A stretch of DNA of 64,000 nucleotides from Haliclystus octoradiatus (Eukaryota; Cnidaria; Staurozoa; Stauromedusae; Haliclystidae): the NCBI GenBank assembly GCA_916610825.1, contig OU744453.1, forward strand, positions 11,055,826 through 11,119,825, given 5' to 3'. Below are positions 35,101 through 47,840 of this stretch, piece by piece. Both the position numbers and the translations under genes were made by a program. The first letter of the stretch is position 1, and each line of letters begins with the position of its first letter. The notes under the pieces were generated by a model. That model saw nothing but the letters and a program-made list of their open reading frames with translations. It was not told the origin of the DNA and did not search any database.

Positions 35101-38100
35101 ACTAGACAGCTTGCCAGACGTTTAAACAAAAAACCAGACGTCTAGACGAAAAACCAGACATTTTTGAGACAATAGGCGTCTAGACAGCTTGACAGACGTC
35201 TAGACAGAAAACCAGACGAGTAGAGGAAAAATCATACAATTTTCAGAAAATAAGCGTTTAGACAGAAAATCAGACGTCTAGACAGAAAACCAGACATCTA
35301 GACGAAAAACCAGATATATTTCAGACAAAAGACGTCTAGACAGCTTTCCAGACGTCTAGACAGAAAACCAGACATCTAGACGAAAAACCAGGCAATTTTC
35401 AGACAATAGGCCACTGCACAGATTGCCAGACGTATAAACAAAAAACCAGACGTCTAGACGAAAAACCAGACATATTTCAGACAAAAGACGTCTAGACAGC
35501 TTTCCAGACGTCTAGACAGAAAACCAGACATCTAGACGAAAAACCAGACAATTTTCAGACAATAGGCGTCTAGACAGCTTGCCAGACGTCTAGAAAGAAA
35601 ACCAGACGAATAAAGGGAACACCAGACAATTTTCAGAAAATAAGCGTGTAGACAGCTTGCCAGACATCTAGACAGAAAAGCAGACATATAGACGAAAAAC
35701 AGACAATTTCTAGACAATAGACGTCTAGAAAGCTTTCAAGACGTCTAGACAGAAAACCAGACGAATAGAGGAAAAATCATACAATTTTTCAGAAAATAAG
35801 CGTCTAGACAGAAAACCAGACGTCTAGACAGAAAACCAGACATCTAGATAAAAAAGAGACAATTTTCAGACATAAGGCGTCTAGACAGCTTTCCAAGTGT
35901 CTAGACGAAAAACCAGACAATTTTCAGACAAAAGACGTCTAGACAGCTTTCCAGACGCCTAGACAGAAAACCAGACGTCTAGACGAAAAACCAGACAATT
36001 TTCAGACAAAAACGTCTAGACAAATTGCCAGACGGCTAGACAGAAAACAGAACGTATGGCAGGAAAACCAAACAATTTTCAGAAAATAAGCGTGTAAACA
36101 GCTTACCAGACGTCTAAACAGAAAACCAGACGTCAGGACGAAAAGCCAGACATTTTTCAGACAATAGGCGTCTAGACAGAAAACCAGACGTCTAGAAAGA
36201 AAAGCAGACGTCTAGACGAAAACCAGAAAATTGTATGACAATAGGCGTCTAGACAGCTTGCTAGTGTCTAGACGAAAAAGCAGACAATTTTCAGACAATA
36301 GGCCACTAGACAGCTTGCCAGACGTTTAAACAAAAACCAGACGTCTAGACGAAAAACCAGACAATTTTCAGACAATAGGCGTCTAGACAGGTTTCCAGAC
36401 GTCTAGACAGAAAACCAGACGTCTGGACGAAAAGCAAGACATTTTTGAGACAATAGGCGTCTAGACAGCTTGCCAGACGTCTAGACAGAAAACCAGACGA
36501 GTAGAGGAAAAATCATACAATTTTCAGAAAATAAGCGTCTAGACAGAAAACCAGACGTCTAGAAAGAAAAGCAGACGTCTAAACGAAAACCAGACAATTC
36601 TATGACAATAGGCGTCTAGACAGCTTGCTAGTGTCTAGACCAAAAAGCAGACAATTTTCAGACAATAGGCCACTAGACAGCTTGCCAGACGTTTAAACAA
36701 AAAACCAGACGTCTAGACGAAAAACCAGACAATTTTCAGACAATAGGTGTCTAGACAGCTTGCCAGACGTCTAGACAGAAAACCAAGTGTCTAATCGAGA
36801 AGCTAGACAATTTTCAGACAATAGGCCACTAGACAGCTTGCCAGACGTTTAAACAAAAAACCAGACGTCTAGACGAAAAATCAGACATTTTTGAGACAAT
36901 AGGCGTCTAGACAGCTTGACAGACGTCTAGACAGAAAACCAGACGAGTAGAGGAAAAATCATACAATTTTCAGAAAATAAGCGTTTAGACAGAAAATCAG
37001 ACGTCTAGACAGAAAACCAGACATCTAGACGAAAAACCAGACATATTTCAGACAAAAGACGTCTAGACAGCCTTCCAGACGTCTAGACAGAAAACCAGAC
37101 ATCTAGACGAAAAACCAGGCAATTTTCAGACAATAGGCCACTGCACAGATTGCCAGACGTATAAACAAAAAACCAGACGTCTAGACGAAAAACCAGACAT
37201 ATTTCAGACAAAAGACGTCTAGACAGCTTTCCAGACGTCTAGACAGAAAACCAGACATCTAGACGAAAAACCAGACAATTTTCAGACAATAGGCGTCTAG
37301 ACAGCTTGCCAGACGTCTGGAAAGAAAACCAGACGAATAAAGGGAACACCAGACAATTTTCAGAAAATAAGCGTCTAGACAGCTTGCCAGACATCTAGAC
37401 AGAAAAGCAGACATATAGACGAAAAACAGACAATTTCTAGACAATAGACGTCTAGAAAGCTTTCAAGACGTCTAGACAGAAAACCAGACGAATAGAGGAA
37501 AAATCATTCAATTTTCAGAAAATAAGCGTCTAGACAGAAAACCAGACGTCTAGACAGAAAACCAGACATCTAGATAAAAAAGAGACAATTTTCAGACATA
37601 AGGCGTCTAGACAGCTTTCCAAGTGTCTAGACGAAAAACCAGACAATTTTCAGACAAAAGACGTCTAGACAGCTTTCCAGACGCCTAGACAGAAAACCAG
37701 ACGTCTAGACGAAAAACCAGACAATTTTCAGACAAAAACGTCTAGACAAATGGCCAGACGGCTAGACAGAAAACAGAACGTATGGCAGGAAAACCAAACA
37801 ATTTTCAGAAAATAAGCGTGTAAACAGCTTACCAGACGTCTAAACAGAAAACCAGACGTCAGGACGAAAAGCCAGACATTTTTCAGACAATAGGCGTCTA
37901 GACAGAAAACCAGACGTCTAGAAAGAAAAGCAGACGTCTAGACGAAAACCAGAAAATTGTATGACAATAGGCGTCTAGACAGCTTGCTAGTGTCTAGACG
38001 AAAAAGCAGACAATTTTCAGACAATAGGCCACTAGACAGCTTGCCAGACGTTTAAACAAAAACCAGACGTCTAGACGAAAAACCAGACAATTTTCAGACA

Positions 38101-41100
38101 ATAGGCGTCTAGACAGGTTTCCAGACGTCTAGACAGAAAACCAGACGTCTGGACGAAAAGCAAGACATTTTTGAGACAATAGGCGTCTAGACAGCTTGCC
38201 AGACGTCTAGACAGAAAACCAGACGAGTAGAGGAAAAATCATACAATTTTCAGAAAATAAGCGTTTAGACAGAAAATCAGACGTCTAGACAGAAAACCAG
38301 ACATCTAGACGAAAAACCAGACATATTTCAGACAAAAGACGTCTAGACAGCTTTCCAGACGTCTAGACAGAAAACCAGACATCTAGACGAAAAACCAGAC
38401 AATTTTCAGACAAAAACGTCTAGACAAATTGCCAGACGTCTAGACAGAAAACAGAACGTATGGCAGGAAAACCAAACAATTTTCGGAAAATAAGCGTGTA
38501 AACAGCTTACCAGACGTCTAAACAGAAAACCAGACGTCTGGACGAAAAGCCAGACATTTTTCAGACAATAGGCGTCTAGACAGCTTGCCAAGTGTCTTGT
38601 CGAAAACCAGACAATTTTCAGACAAAAGACGTCTAGACAGAAAACCAGACGTCTGGACGAAAAGCCAGACATTTTTCTGACAATAGGCGTCTAGACAGCT
38701 TGCCAAGTGTCTTGTCAAAAACCAGACAATTTTCAGACAAAAGACGTCTAGACAGAAAACCAGACGTCTAGACAAAAACCAGACAATTTTCAGACAATAA
38801 GTGTCTAGACAGCTTGCCAGACGTCTAGACAGAAAACCAGACATCTAGACGAAAAACCAGACGAGTAGAGGAAAAATCATACAATTTTCAGAAAATAAGC
38901 GTCTAGACAGAAAACCAGACGTCTAGAAAGAAAAGCAGACGTCTAGACGAAAACCAGACAATTCTATGACAATAGGCGTCTAGACAGCTTGCTAGTGTCT
39001 AGACCAAAAAGCAGACAATTTTCAGACAATAGGCCACTAGACAGCTTGCCAGACGTTTAAACAAAAAACCAGACGTCTAGACGAAAAACCAGACAATTTT
39101 CAGACAATAGGTGTCTAGACAGCTTGCCAGACGTCTAGACAGAAAACCAAGTGTCTAATCGAGAAGCTAGACAATTTTCAGACAATAGGCCACTAGACAG
39201 CAGCCTTGCCAGACGTTTAAACAAAAAACCAGACGTCTAGACGAAAAACCAGACATTTTTGAGACAATAGGCGTCTAGACAGCTTGACAGACGTCTAGAC
39301 AGAAAACCAGACGAGTAGAGGAAAAATCATACAATTTTCAGAAAATAAGCGTTTAGACAGAAAATCAGACGTCTAGACAGAAAACCAGACATCTAGACGA
39401 AAAACCAGACATATTTCAGACAAAAGACGTCTAGACAGCTTTCCAGACGTCTAGACAGAAAACCAGACATCTAGACGAAAAACCAGGCAATTTTCAGACA
39501 ATAGGCCACTGCACAGATTGCCAGACGTATAAACAAAAAACCAGACGTCTAGACGAAAAACCAGACATATTTCAGACAAAAGACGTCTAGACAGCTTTCC
39601 AGACGTCTAGACAGAAAACCAGACATCTAGACGAAAAACCAGACAATTTTCAGACAATAGGCGTCTAGACAGCTTGCCAGACGTCTAGAAAGAAAACCAG
39701 ACGAATAAAGGGAACACCAGACAATTTTCAGAAAATAAGCGTCTAGACAGCTTGCCAGACATCTAGACAGAAAAGCAGACATATAGACGAAAAACAGACA
39801 ATTTCTAGACAATAGACGTCTAGAAAGCTTTTAAGACGTCTAGACAGAAAACCAGACGAATAGAGGAAAAATCATTCAATTTTCAGAAAATAAGCGTCTA
39901 GACAGAAAACCAGACGTCTAGACAGAAAACCAGACATCTAGATAAAAAAGAGACAATTTTCAGACATAAGGCGTCTAGACAGCTTTCCAAGTGTCTAGAC
40001 GAAAAACCAGACAATTTTCAGACAAAAGACGTCTAGACAGCTTTCCAGACGCCTAGACAGAAAACCAGACGTCTAGACGAAAAACCAGACAATTTTCAGA
40101 CAAAAACGTCTAGACAAATTGCCAGACGGCTAGACAGAAAACAGAACGTATGGCAGGAAAACCAAACAATTTTCAGAAAATAAGCGTGTAAACAGCTTAC
40201 CAGACGTCTAAACAGAAAACCAGACGTCAGGACGAAAAGCCAGACATTTTTCAGACAATAGGCGTCTAGACAGAAAACCAGACGTCTAGAAAGAAAAGCA
40301 GACGTCTAGACGAAAACCAGAAAAATGTATGACAATAGGCGTCTAGACAGCTTGCTAGTGTCTAGACGAAAAAGCAGACAATTTTCAGACAATAGGCCAC
40401 TAGACAGCTTGCCAGACGTTTAAACAAAAACCAGACGTCTAGACGAAAAACCAGACAATTTTCAGACAATAGGCGTCTAGACAGGTTTCCAGACGTCTAG
40501 ACAGAAAACCAGACGTCTGGACGAAAAGCAAGACATTTTTGAGACAATAGGCGTCTAGACAGCTTGCCAGACGTCTGGACAGAAAACCAGACGAGTAGAG
40601 GAAAAATCATACAATTTTCAGAAAATAAGCGTTTAGACAGAAAATCAGACGTCTAGACAGAAAACCAGACATCTAGACGAAAAACCAGACATATTTCAGA
40701 CAAAAGACGTCTAGACAGCTTTCCAGACGTCTAGACAGAAAACCAGACATCTAGACGAAAAACCAGGCAATTTTCAGACAATAGGCCACTGCAAAGATTG
40801 CCAGACGTATAAACAAAAAACCAGACGTCTAGACGAAAAACCAGACATATTTCAGACAAAAGACGTCTAGAAAGCTTTCCAGACGTCTAGACAGAAAACC
40901 AGACATCTAGACGAAAATCCAGACAATTTTCAGACAATAGGCGTGTAGACAGGTTTCCAGACGTCTAGACTGAAAACAAGAAGTATACAAGGAAAACAAG
41001 ACAATTTTCAGACAATAGGCGTCTAGACAGCTTGCCAGACGTCTAGACAGAAAACCAGACGTCTAGACGAAAATCCCGACAATTTTCAGACAATAGGCGT

Positions 41101-41720
41101 CTAGACAGGTTTCCAGACGTCTAGACAGAAAACCAGACGTCTGGACGAAAAGCAAGACATTTTTGAGACAATAGGCGTCTACACAGCTTGCCAGACGTCT
41201 AGACAGAAAACCAGACGAGTAGAGGAAAAATCATACAATTTTCAGAAAATAAGCGTTTAGACAGCTTTCCAGACGTCTAGACAGAAAACCAGACATCTAG
41301 ACGAAAAACCAGGCAATTTTCAGACAATAGGCCACTGCACAGATTGCCAGACGTATAAACAAAAAACCAGACATCTAGACGAAAAACCAGACATATTTCA
41401 GACAAAAGACGTCTAGACAGCTTTCCAGACGTCTAGACAGAAAACCAGACATCTAGACGAAAAACCAGACAATTTTCAAACAATAGGCGTCTAGACAGCT
41501 TGCCAGACGTCTACACAGAAAACCAGACGTCTAGACGAAAAACCAGACAATTTTCAGACGAAAACGTCTAGACAGCTTCCCAGACGTCTAGACAGAAAAC
41601 CAAACGTATTGAAGGAAAACCAAACAATTTTCAGAAAATAAGCGTCTAAACAGCTTACCAGAAGTCTAGACAGAAAACCAGACGTCTGGACGAAAAGCCA
41701 GACATTTTTCAGACAATAGG
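35101..41720 (-). repeat. 6.6-kb intra-array duplication, second copy
   Basis: Partner of 21,568-28,260. It includes the tandem 1,727-bp units (class A segments at 35,532 and 37,259), a 2,368-bp interval to 39,627, and the same 638-bp interruption around 38,274-38,911. A 4-bp insertion (CAGC type) near 39,201 breaks CACTAGACAGCTTGCC into CACTAGACAGCAGCCTTGCC and makes this copy identifiable. The copies diverge after about 41,720. Confidence 0.88.
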
Positions 41721-43964
41721 TGTCTAGACAGCTTGCCGAGTGTCTTGTCGGAAACCAGACAATTTTCAGACAAAAGACGTCTAGACAGAAAACAAGACGT
41801 CTGGACAAAAAGCCAGACATTTTTCTGACAATAGGCGTCTAGACAGCTTGCCAAGTGTCTTGTCAAAAACCAGACAATTTTCAGACAAAAGACGTCTAGA
41901 CAGAAAACCAGACGTCTAGACGAAAAACCAGACAATTTTCAGACAATAGACGTCTAGACAGCTTGCCAAGTGTCTTGTCAAAAACCAGACAATTTTTTGA
42001 CAAAAGACGTCTAGATAGAAAACCAGACGTCTAGACGAAAATCCAGACAATTTTCAGACAACAGGCGTGTAGACAGGTTTCCAGACGTCTAGACTGAAAA
42101 CAAGAAGTATACAAGGAAAACCAGACAATTTTCAGACAATAGGCGTCTAGACAGCTTGCCAGACGTCTAGACAGAAAACCAGACGTCTAGACCAAAATCC
42201 CGACAATTTTCAGACAATAGGCGTCTAGACAGGTTTCCAGACGTCTAGACAGAAAACCAGACATCTAGACGAAAAACCAGACATATTTCAGACAAAAGAC
42301 GTCTAGACAGCTTTCCAGACGTCTAGACAGAAAACCAGACATCTAGACGAAAAACCAGGCAATTTTCAGACAATAGGCCACTGCACAGATTGCCAGACGT
42401 ATAAACAAAAAAACAGACGTCTAGACGAAAAACCAGACATATTTCAGACAAAAGAAGTCTAGACAGCTTTCCAGACGTGTAGACAGAAAACCAGACATCT
42501 AGACGAAAAACCAGACAATTTTCAAACAATAGGCGTCTAGACAGCTTGCCAGACGTCTAGACAGAAAACCAGACGAATAGAGGGAACACCGGACAATTTT
42601 CAGAAAATAAGCGTCTAGACAGCTTGCCAGACATCTAGACAGAAAAGCAGACGTATAGACGAAAAACAGACAATTTCTAGACAATAGACGTCTAGAAAGC
42701 TTGCCAGACGTCTAGACAGAAAACCAGACGAATAGAGGAAAAATCATACAATTTTCAGAAAATAAGCGTCTAGACAGAAAACCAGACGTCGAGACAGAAA
42801 ACCAGACATCTAGACAAAAAAGAGACAATTTTCAGACATAAGGCGTCTAGACAGCTTTCCAAGTGTCTAGACGAAAAACCAGACAATTTTCAGACAAAAG
42901 ACGTCTAGACAGCTTTCTAGACGCCTAGACAGAAAACCAGACGTCTAGACGAAAAACCAGACAATTTTCAGACAAAAACGTCTAGACAAATTGCCAGACG
43001 TCTAGACAGAAAACAGAACGTATCGCAGGAAAACCAAACAATTTTCGGAAAATAAGCGTGTAAACAGCTTACCAGACGTCTAAACAGAAAACCAGACGTC
43101 TGGACGAAAAACAAGGCAATTTTCAGACAATAGGCCACTGCACAGATTGCCAGACGTATAGACAAAAAACCAGACGTCCAGACGAAAAACCAGACATATT
43201 TCAGACAAAAGACGTCTAGACAGCTTTCCAGACGTCTAGACAGAAAACCAGACATCTAGACGAAAAACCAGACAATTTTCAGACAATAGGCGTCTAGACA
43301 GCTTGCCAGACGTCTAGACAGAAAACCAGACGAATTAAGGGAACACCAGACAATTTTCAGAAAATAAGCGTCTAGACAGAAAAGCAGACATATAGACGAA
43401 AAACAGACAATTTCTAGACAATAGACGTCTAGAAAGCTTTCAAGACGTCTAGACAGAAAACCAGACGAATAGAGGAAAAATCATACAATTTTCAGAAAAT
43501 AAGCGTCTAGACAGAAAACCAGACGTCTAGACAGAAAACCAGACATCTAGACAAAAAAGAGACAATTTTCAGAAATAAGGCGTCTAGACAGAAAACAGAA
43601 CGTATGGCAGGAAAACCAAACAATTTTCAGAAAATAAGCGTGTAAACAGCTTACCAGACGTCTAAACAGAAAACCAGACGTCAGGACGAAAAGCCAGACA
43701 TTTTTCAGACAATAGGCGTCTAGACAGAAAACCAGACGTCTAGAAAGAAAAGCAGACGTCTAGACGAAAACCAGAAAATTGTATGACAATAGGCGTCTAG
43801 ACAGCTTGATAGTGTCTAGACGAAAAAGCAGACAATTTTCAGACAATAGGCCACTAGACAGCTTGCCAGACGTTTAAACAAAAAACCAGACGTCTAGACG
43901 AAAAACCAGACAATTTTCAGACAATAGGTGTCTAGACAGCTTGCCAGACGTCTAGACAGAAAAC
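41721..43964 (-). repeat. Satellite mosaic with the first B-A pair
   Basis: It contains a class B segment at 42,499 followed 757 bp later by a class A segment at 43,256, the arrangement that becomes regular after 48.9 kb. The A segment is shortened: GCGTCTAGACAG runs directly into AAAAGCAG near 43,375, losing one 20-nt module. The region also holds a 115-bp-type dimer near 41,851-41,965 and a variant with a T-run (AATTTTTTGAC) near 41,992. Confidence 0.76.
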
Positions 43965-44950
43965 CAAGTGTCTAGACGAGAAGCTAGACAATTTTCAGAC
44001 AATAGGCGTCTAGACAGCTTTCCAAGTGTCTAGACGAAAAACCAGACAATTTTCAGACAAAAGACGTCTAGACAGCTTTCCAGACGCCTAGACAGAAAAC
44101 CAGACGTCTAGACGAAAAACCAGACAATTTTCAGACAAAAACGTCTAGACAAATTGCCAGACGGCTAGACAGAAAACAGAACGTATGGCAGGAAAACCAA
44201 ACAATTTTCAGAAAATAAGCGTGTAAACAGCTTACCAGACGTCTAAACAGAAAACCAGACGTCAGGACGAAAAGCCAGACATTTTTCAGACAATAGGCGT
44301 CTAGACAGAAAACCAGACGTCTAGAAAGAAAAGCAGACGTCTAGACGAAAACCAGAAAATTGTATGACAATAGGCGTCTAGACAGCTTGCTAGTGTCTAG
44401 ACGAAAAAGCAGACAATTTTCAGACAATAGGCCACTAGACAGCTTGCCAGACGTTTAAACAAAAACCAGACGTCTAGACGAAAAACCAGACAATTTTCAG
44501 ACAATAGGCGTCTAGACAGGTTTCCAGACGTCTAGACAGAAAACCAGACGTCTGGACGAAAAGCAAGACATTTTTGAGACAATAGGCGTCTAGACAGCTT
44601 GCCAGACGTCTAGACAGAAAACCAGACGAGTAGAGGAAAAATCATACAATTTTCAGAAAATAAGCGTTTAGACAGAAAATCAGACGTCTAGACAGAAAAC
44701 CAGACATCTAGACGAAAAACCAGACATATTTCAGACAAAAGACGTCCTGACAGCTTTCCAGACGTCTAGACAGAAAACCAGACATCTAGACGAAAAACCA
44801 GGCAATTTTCAGACAATAGGCCACTGCAAAGATTGCCAGACGTATAAACAAAAAACCAGACGTCTAGACGAAAAACCAGACGTATTTCAGACAAAAGACG
44901 TCTAGAAAGCTTTCCAGACGTCTAGACAGAAAACCAGACATCTAGACGAA
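43965..44950 (-). repeat. 970-bp tandem unit, copy 1 (approximate limits)
   Basis: TCCAAGTGTC at 44,021 recurs at 44,991; GTGTAAACAG at 44,221 recurs at 45,191; the TATTTCAG segment at 44,881 recurs at 45,851. All are 970 bp apart. Differences include GACGTCCTGACAG near 44,743 and CGTATTTCAG for CATATTTCAG. Confidence 0.85.
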
Positions 44951-45930
44951 AATCCAGACAATTTTCAGACAATAGGCGTCTAGACAGCTTTCCAAGTGTC
45001 TAGACGAAAAACCAGACAATTTTCAGACAAAAGACGTCTAGACAGCTTTCCAGACGCCTAGACAGAAAACCAGACGTCTAGACGAAAAACCAGACAATTT
45101 TCAGACAAAAACGTCTAGACAAATTGCCAGACGGCTAGACAGAAAACAGAACGTATGGCAGGAAAACCAAACAATTTTCAGAAAATAAGCGTGTAAACAG
45201 CTTACCAGACGTCTAAACAGAAAACCAGACGTCAGGACGAAAAGCCAGACATTTTTCAGACAATAGGCGTCTAGACAGAAAACCAGACGTCTAGAAAGAA
45301 AAGCAGACGTCTAGACGAAAACCAGAAAATTGTATGACAATAGGCGTCTAGACAGCTTGCTAGTGTCTAGACGAAAAAGCAGACAATTTTCAGACAATAG
45401 GCCACTAGACAGCTTGCCAGACGTTTAAACAAAAACCAGACGTCTAGACGAAAAACCAGACAATTTTCAGACAATAGGCGTCTAGACAGGTTTCCAGACG
45501 TCTAGACAGAAAACCAGACGTCTGGACGAAAAGCTAGACATTTTTGAGACAATAGGCGTCTAGACAGCTTGCCAGACGTCTAGACAGAAAACCAGACGAG
45601 TAGAGGAAAAATCATACAATTTTCAGAAAATAAGCGTTTAGACAGAAAATCAGACGTCTAGACAGAAAACCAGACATCTAGACGAAAAACCAGACATATT
45701 TCAGACAAAAGACGTCTAGACAGCTTTCCAGACGTCTAGACAGAAAACCAGACATCTAGACGAAAAACCAGGCAATTTTCAGACAATAGGCCACTGCACA
45801 GATTGCCAGACGTATAAACAAAAAACCAGACGTCTAGACGAAAAACCAGACATATTTCAGACAAAAGACGTCTAGACAGCTTTCCAGACGTCTAGACAGA
45901 AAACCAGACATCTAGACGAAAAACCAGACA
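44951..45930 (-). repeat. 970-bp tandem unit, copy 2 (approximate limits)
   Basis: Tandem partner of the previous unit. At its end (about 45,920) it joins a TTTTTCTGACAATAGG variant instead of beginning a third copy. Confidence 0.85.
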
Positions 45931-47840
45931 TTTTTCTGACAATAGGCGTCTAGACAGCTTGCCAAGTGTCTTGTCAAAAACCAGACAATTTTCAGACAAA
46001 AGACGTCGAGACAGAAAACCAGACATCTAGACAAAAAAGAGACAATTTTCAGACATAAGGCGTCTAGACAGCTTTCCAAGTGTCTAGACGAAAAACCAGA
46101 CAATTTTCAGACAAAAGACGTCTAGACAGAAAACAAGACGTCTGGACAAAAAGCCAGACATTTTTCTGACAATAGGCGTCTAGACAGCTTGCCAAGTGTC
46201 TTGTCAAAAACCAGACAATTTTCAGACAAAAGACGTCTAGACAGAAAACCAGACGTCTAGACGAAAAACCAGACAATTTTCAGACAATAGACGTCTAGAC
46301 AGCTTGCCAAGTGTCTTGTCAAAAACCAGACAATTTTCAGACAAAAGACGTCTAGATAGAAAACCAGACGTCCAGACGAAAATCCAGACAATTTTCAGAC
46401 AACAGGCGTGTAGACAGGTTTCCAGACGTCTAGACTGAAAACAAGAAGTATACAAGGAAAACCAGACAATTTTCAGACAATAGGCGTCTAGACAGCTTGC
46501 CAGACGTCTAGACAGAAAACCAGACGTCTAGACCAAAATCCCGACAATTTTCAGACAATAGGCGTCTAGACAGGTTTCCAGACGTCTAGACAGAAAACCA
46601 GACATCTAGACGAAAAACCAGGCAATTTTCAGACAATAGGCCACTGCACAGATTGCCAGACGTATAAACAAAAAAACAGACGTCTAGACGAAAAACCAGA
46701 CATATTTCAGACAAAAGACGTCTAGACAGCTTTCCAGACGTCTAGACAGAAAACCAGACATCTAGACGAAAGACCAGACAATTTTCAAACAATAGGCGTC
46801 TAGACAGCTTGCCAGACGTCTAGACAGAAAACCAGACGAATAGAGGGAACACCGGACAATTTTCAGAAAATAAGCGTCTAGACAGCTTGCCAGACATCTA
46901 GACAGAAAAGCAGACGTATAGACGAAAAACAGACAATTTCTAGACAATAGACGTCTAGAAAGCTTGCCAGACGTCTAGACAGAAAACCAGACGAATAGAG
47001 GAAAAATCATACAATTTTCAGAAAATAAGCGTCTAGACAGAAAACCAGACGTCGAGACAGAAAACCAGACATCTAGACAAAAAAGAAACAATTTTCAGAC
47101 ATAAGGCGTCTAGACAGCTTTCCAAGTGTCTAGACGAAAAACCAGACAATTTTCAGACAAAAGACGTCTAGACAGCTTTCTAGACGCCTAGACAGAAAAC
47201 CAGACGTCTAGACGAAAAACCAGACAATTTTCAGACAAAAACGTCTAGACAAATTGCCAGACGTCTAGACAGAAAACAGAACGTATGGCAGGAAAACCAA
47301 ACAATTTTCGGAAAATAAGCGTGTAAACAGCTTACCAGACGTCTAAACAGAAAACCAGACGTCTGGACGAAAAGCCAGACATTTTTCAGACAATAGGCGT
47401 CTAGACAGCTTGCCAAGTGTCTTGTCGAAAACCAGACAATTTTCAGACAAAAGACGTCTAGACAGAAAACCAGACGTCTAGACGAAAATCCCGACAATTT
47501 TCAGACAATAGGCGTCTAGACAGGTTTCCAGACGTCTAGACAGAAAACCAGACGTCTGGACGAAAAGCAAGACATTTTTGAGACAATAGGCGTCTAGACA
47601 GCTTGCCAGACGTCTAGACAGAAAACCAGACGAGTAGAGGAAAAATCATACAATTTTCAGAAAATAAGCGTTTAGACAGAAAATCAGACGTCTAGACAGA
47701 AAACCAGACATCTAGACGAAAAACCAGACATATTTCAGACAAAAGACGTCTAGACAGCTTTCCAGACGTCTAGACAGAAAACCAGACATCTAGACGAAAA
47801 ACAAGGCAATTTTCAGACAATAGGCCACTGCACAGATTGC
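45931..47840 (-). repeat. Satellite mosaic preceding the regular higher-order array
   Basis: It includes a class B segment at 46,762 and a stretch from about 47,231 whose order and spacing (816 bp to the segment at 48,047) match 59,082-59,898 and 62,630-63,446. Part of the later 3,548-bp unit is therefore already present here. A GACGTCGAGACAG variant near 46,000 and 47,050 is shared with 42,790 and 53,450. Confidence 0.75.
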
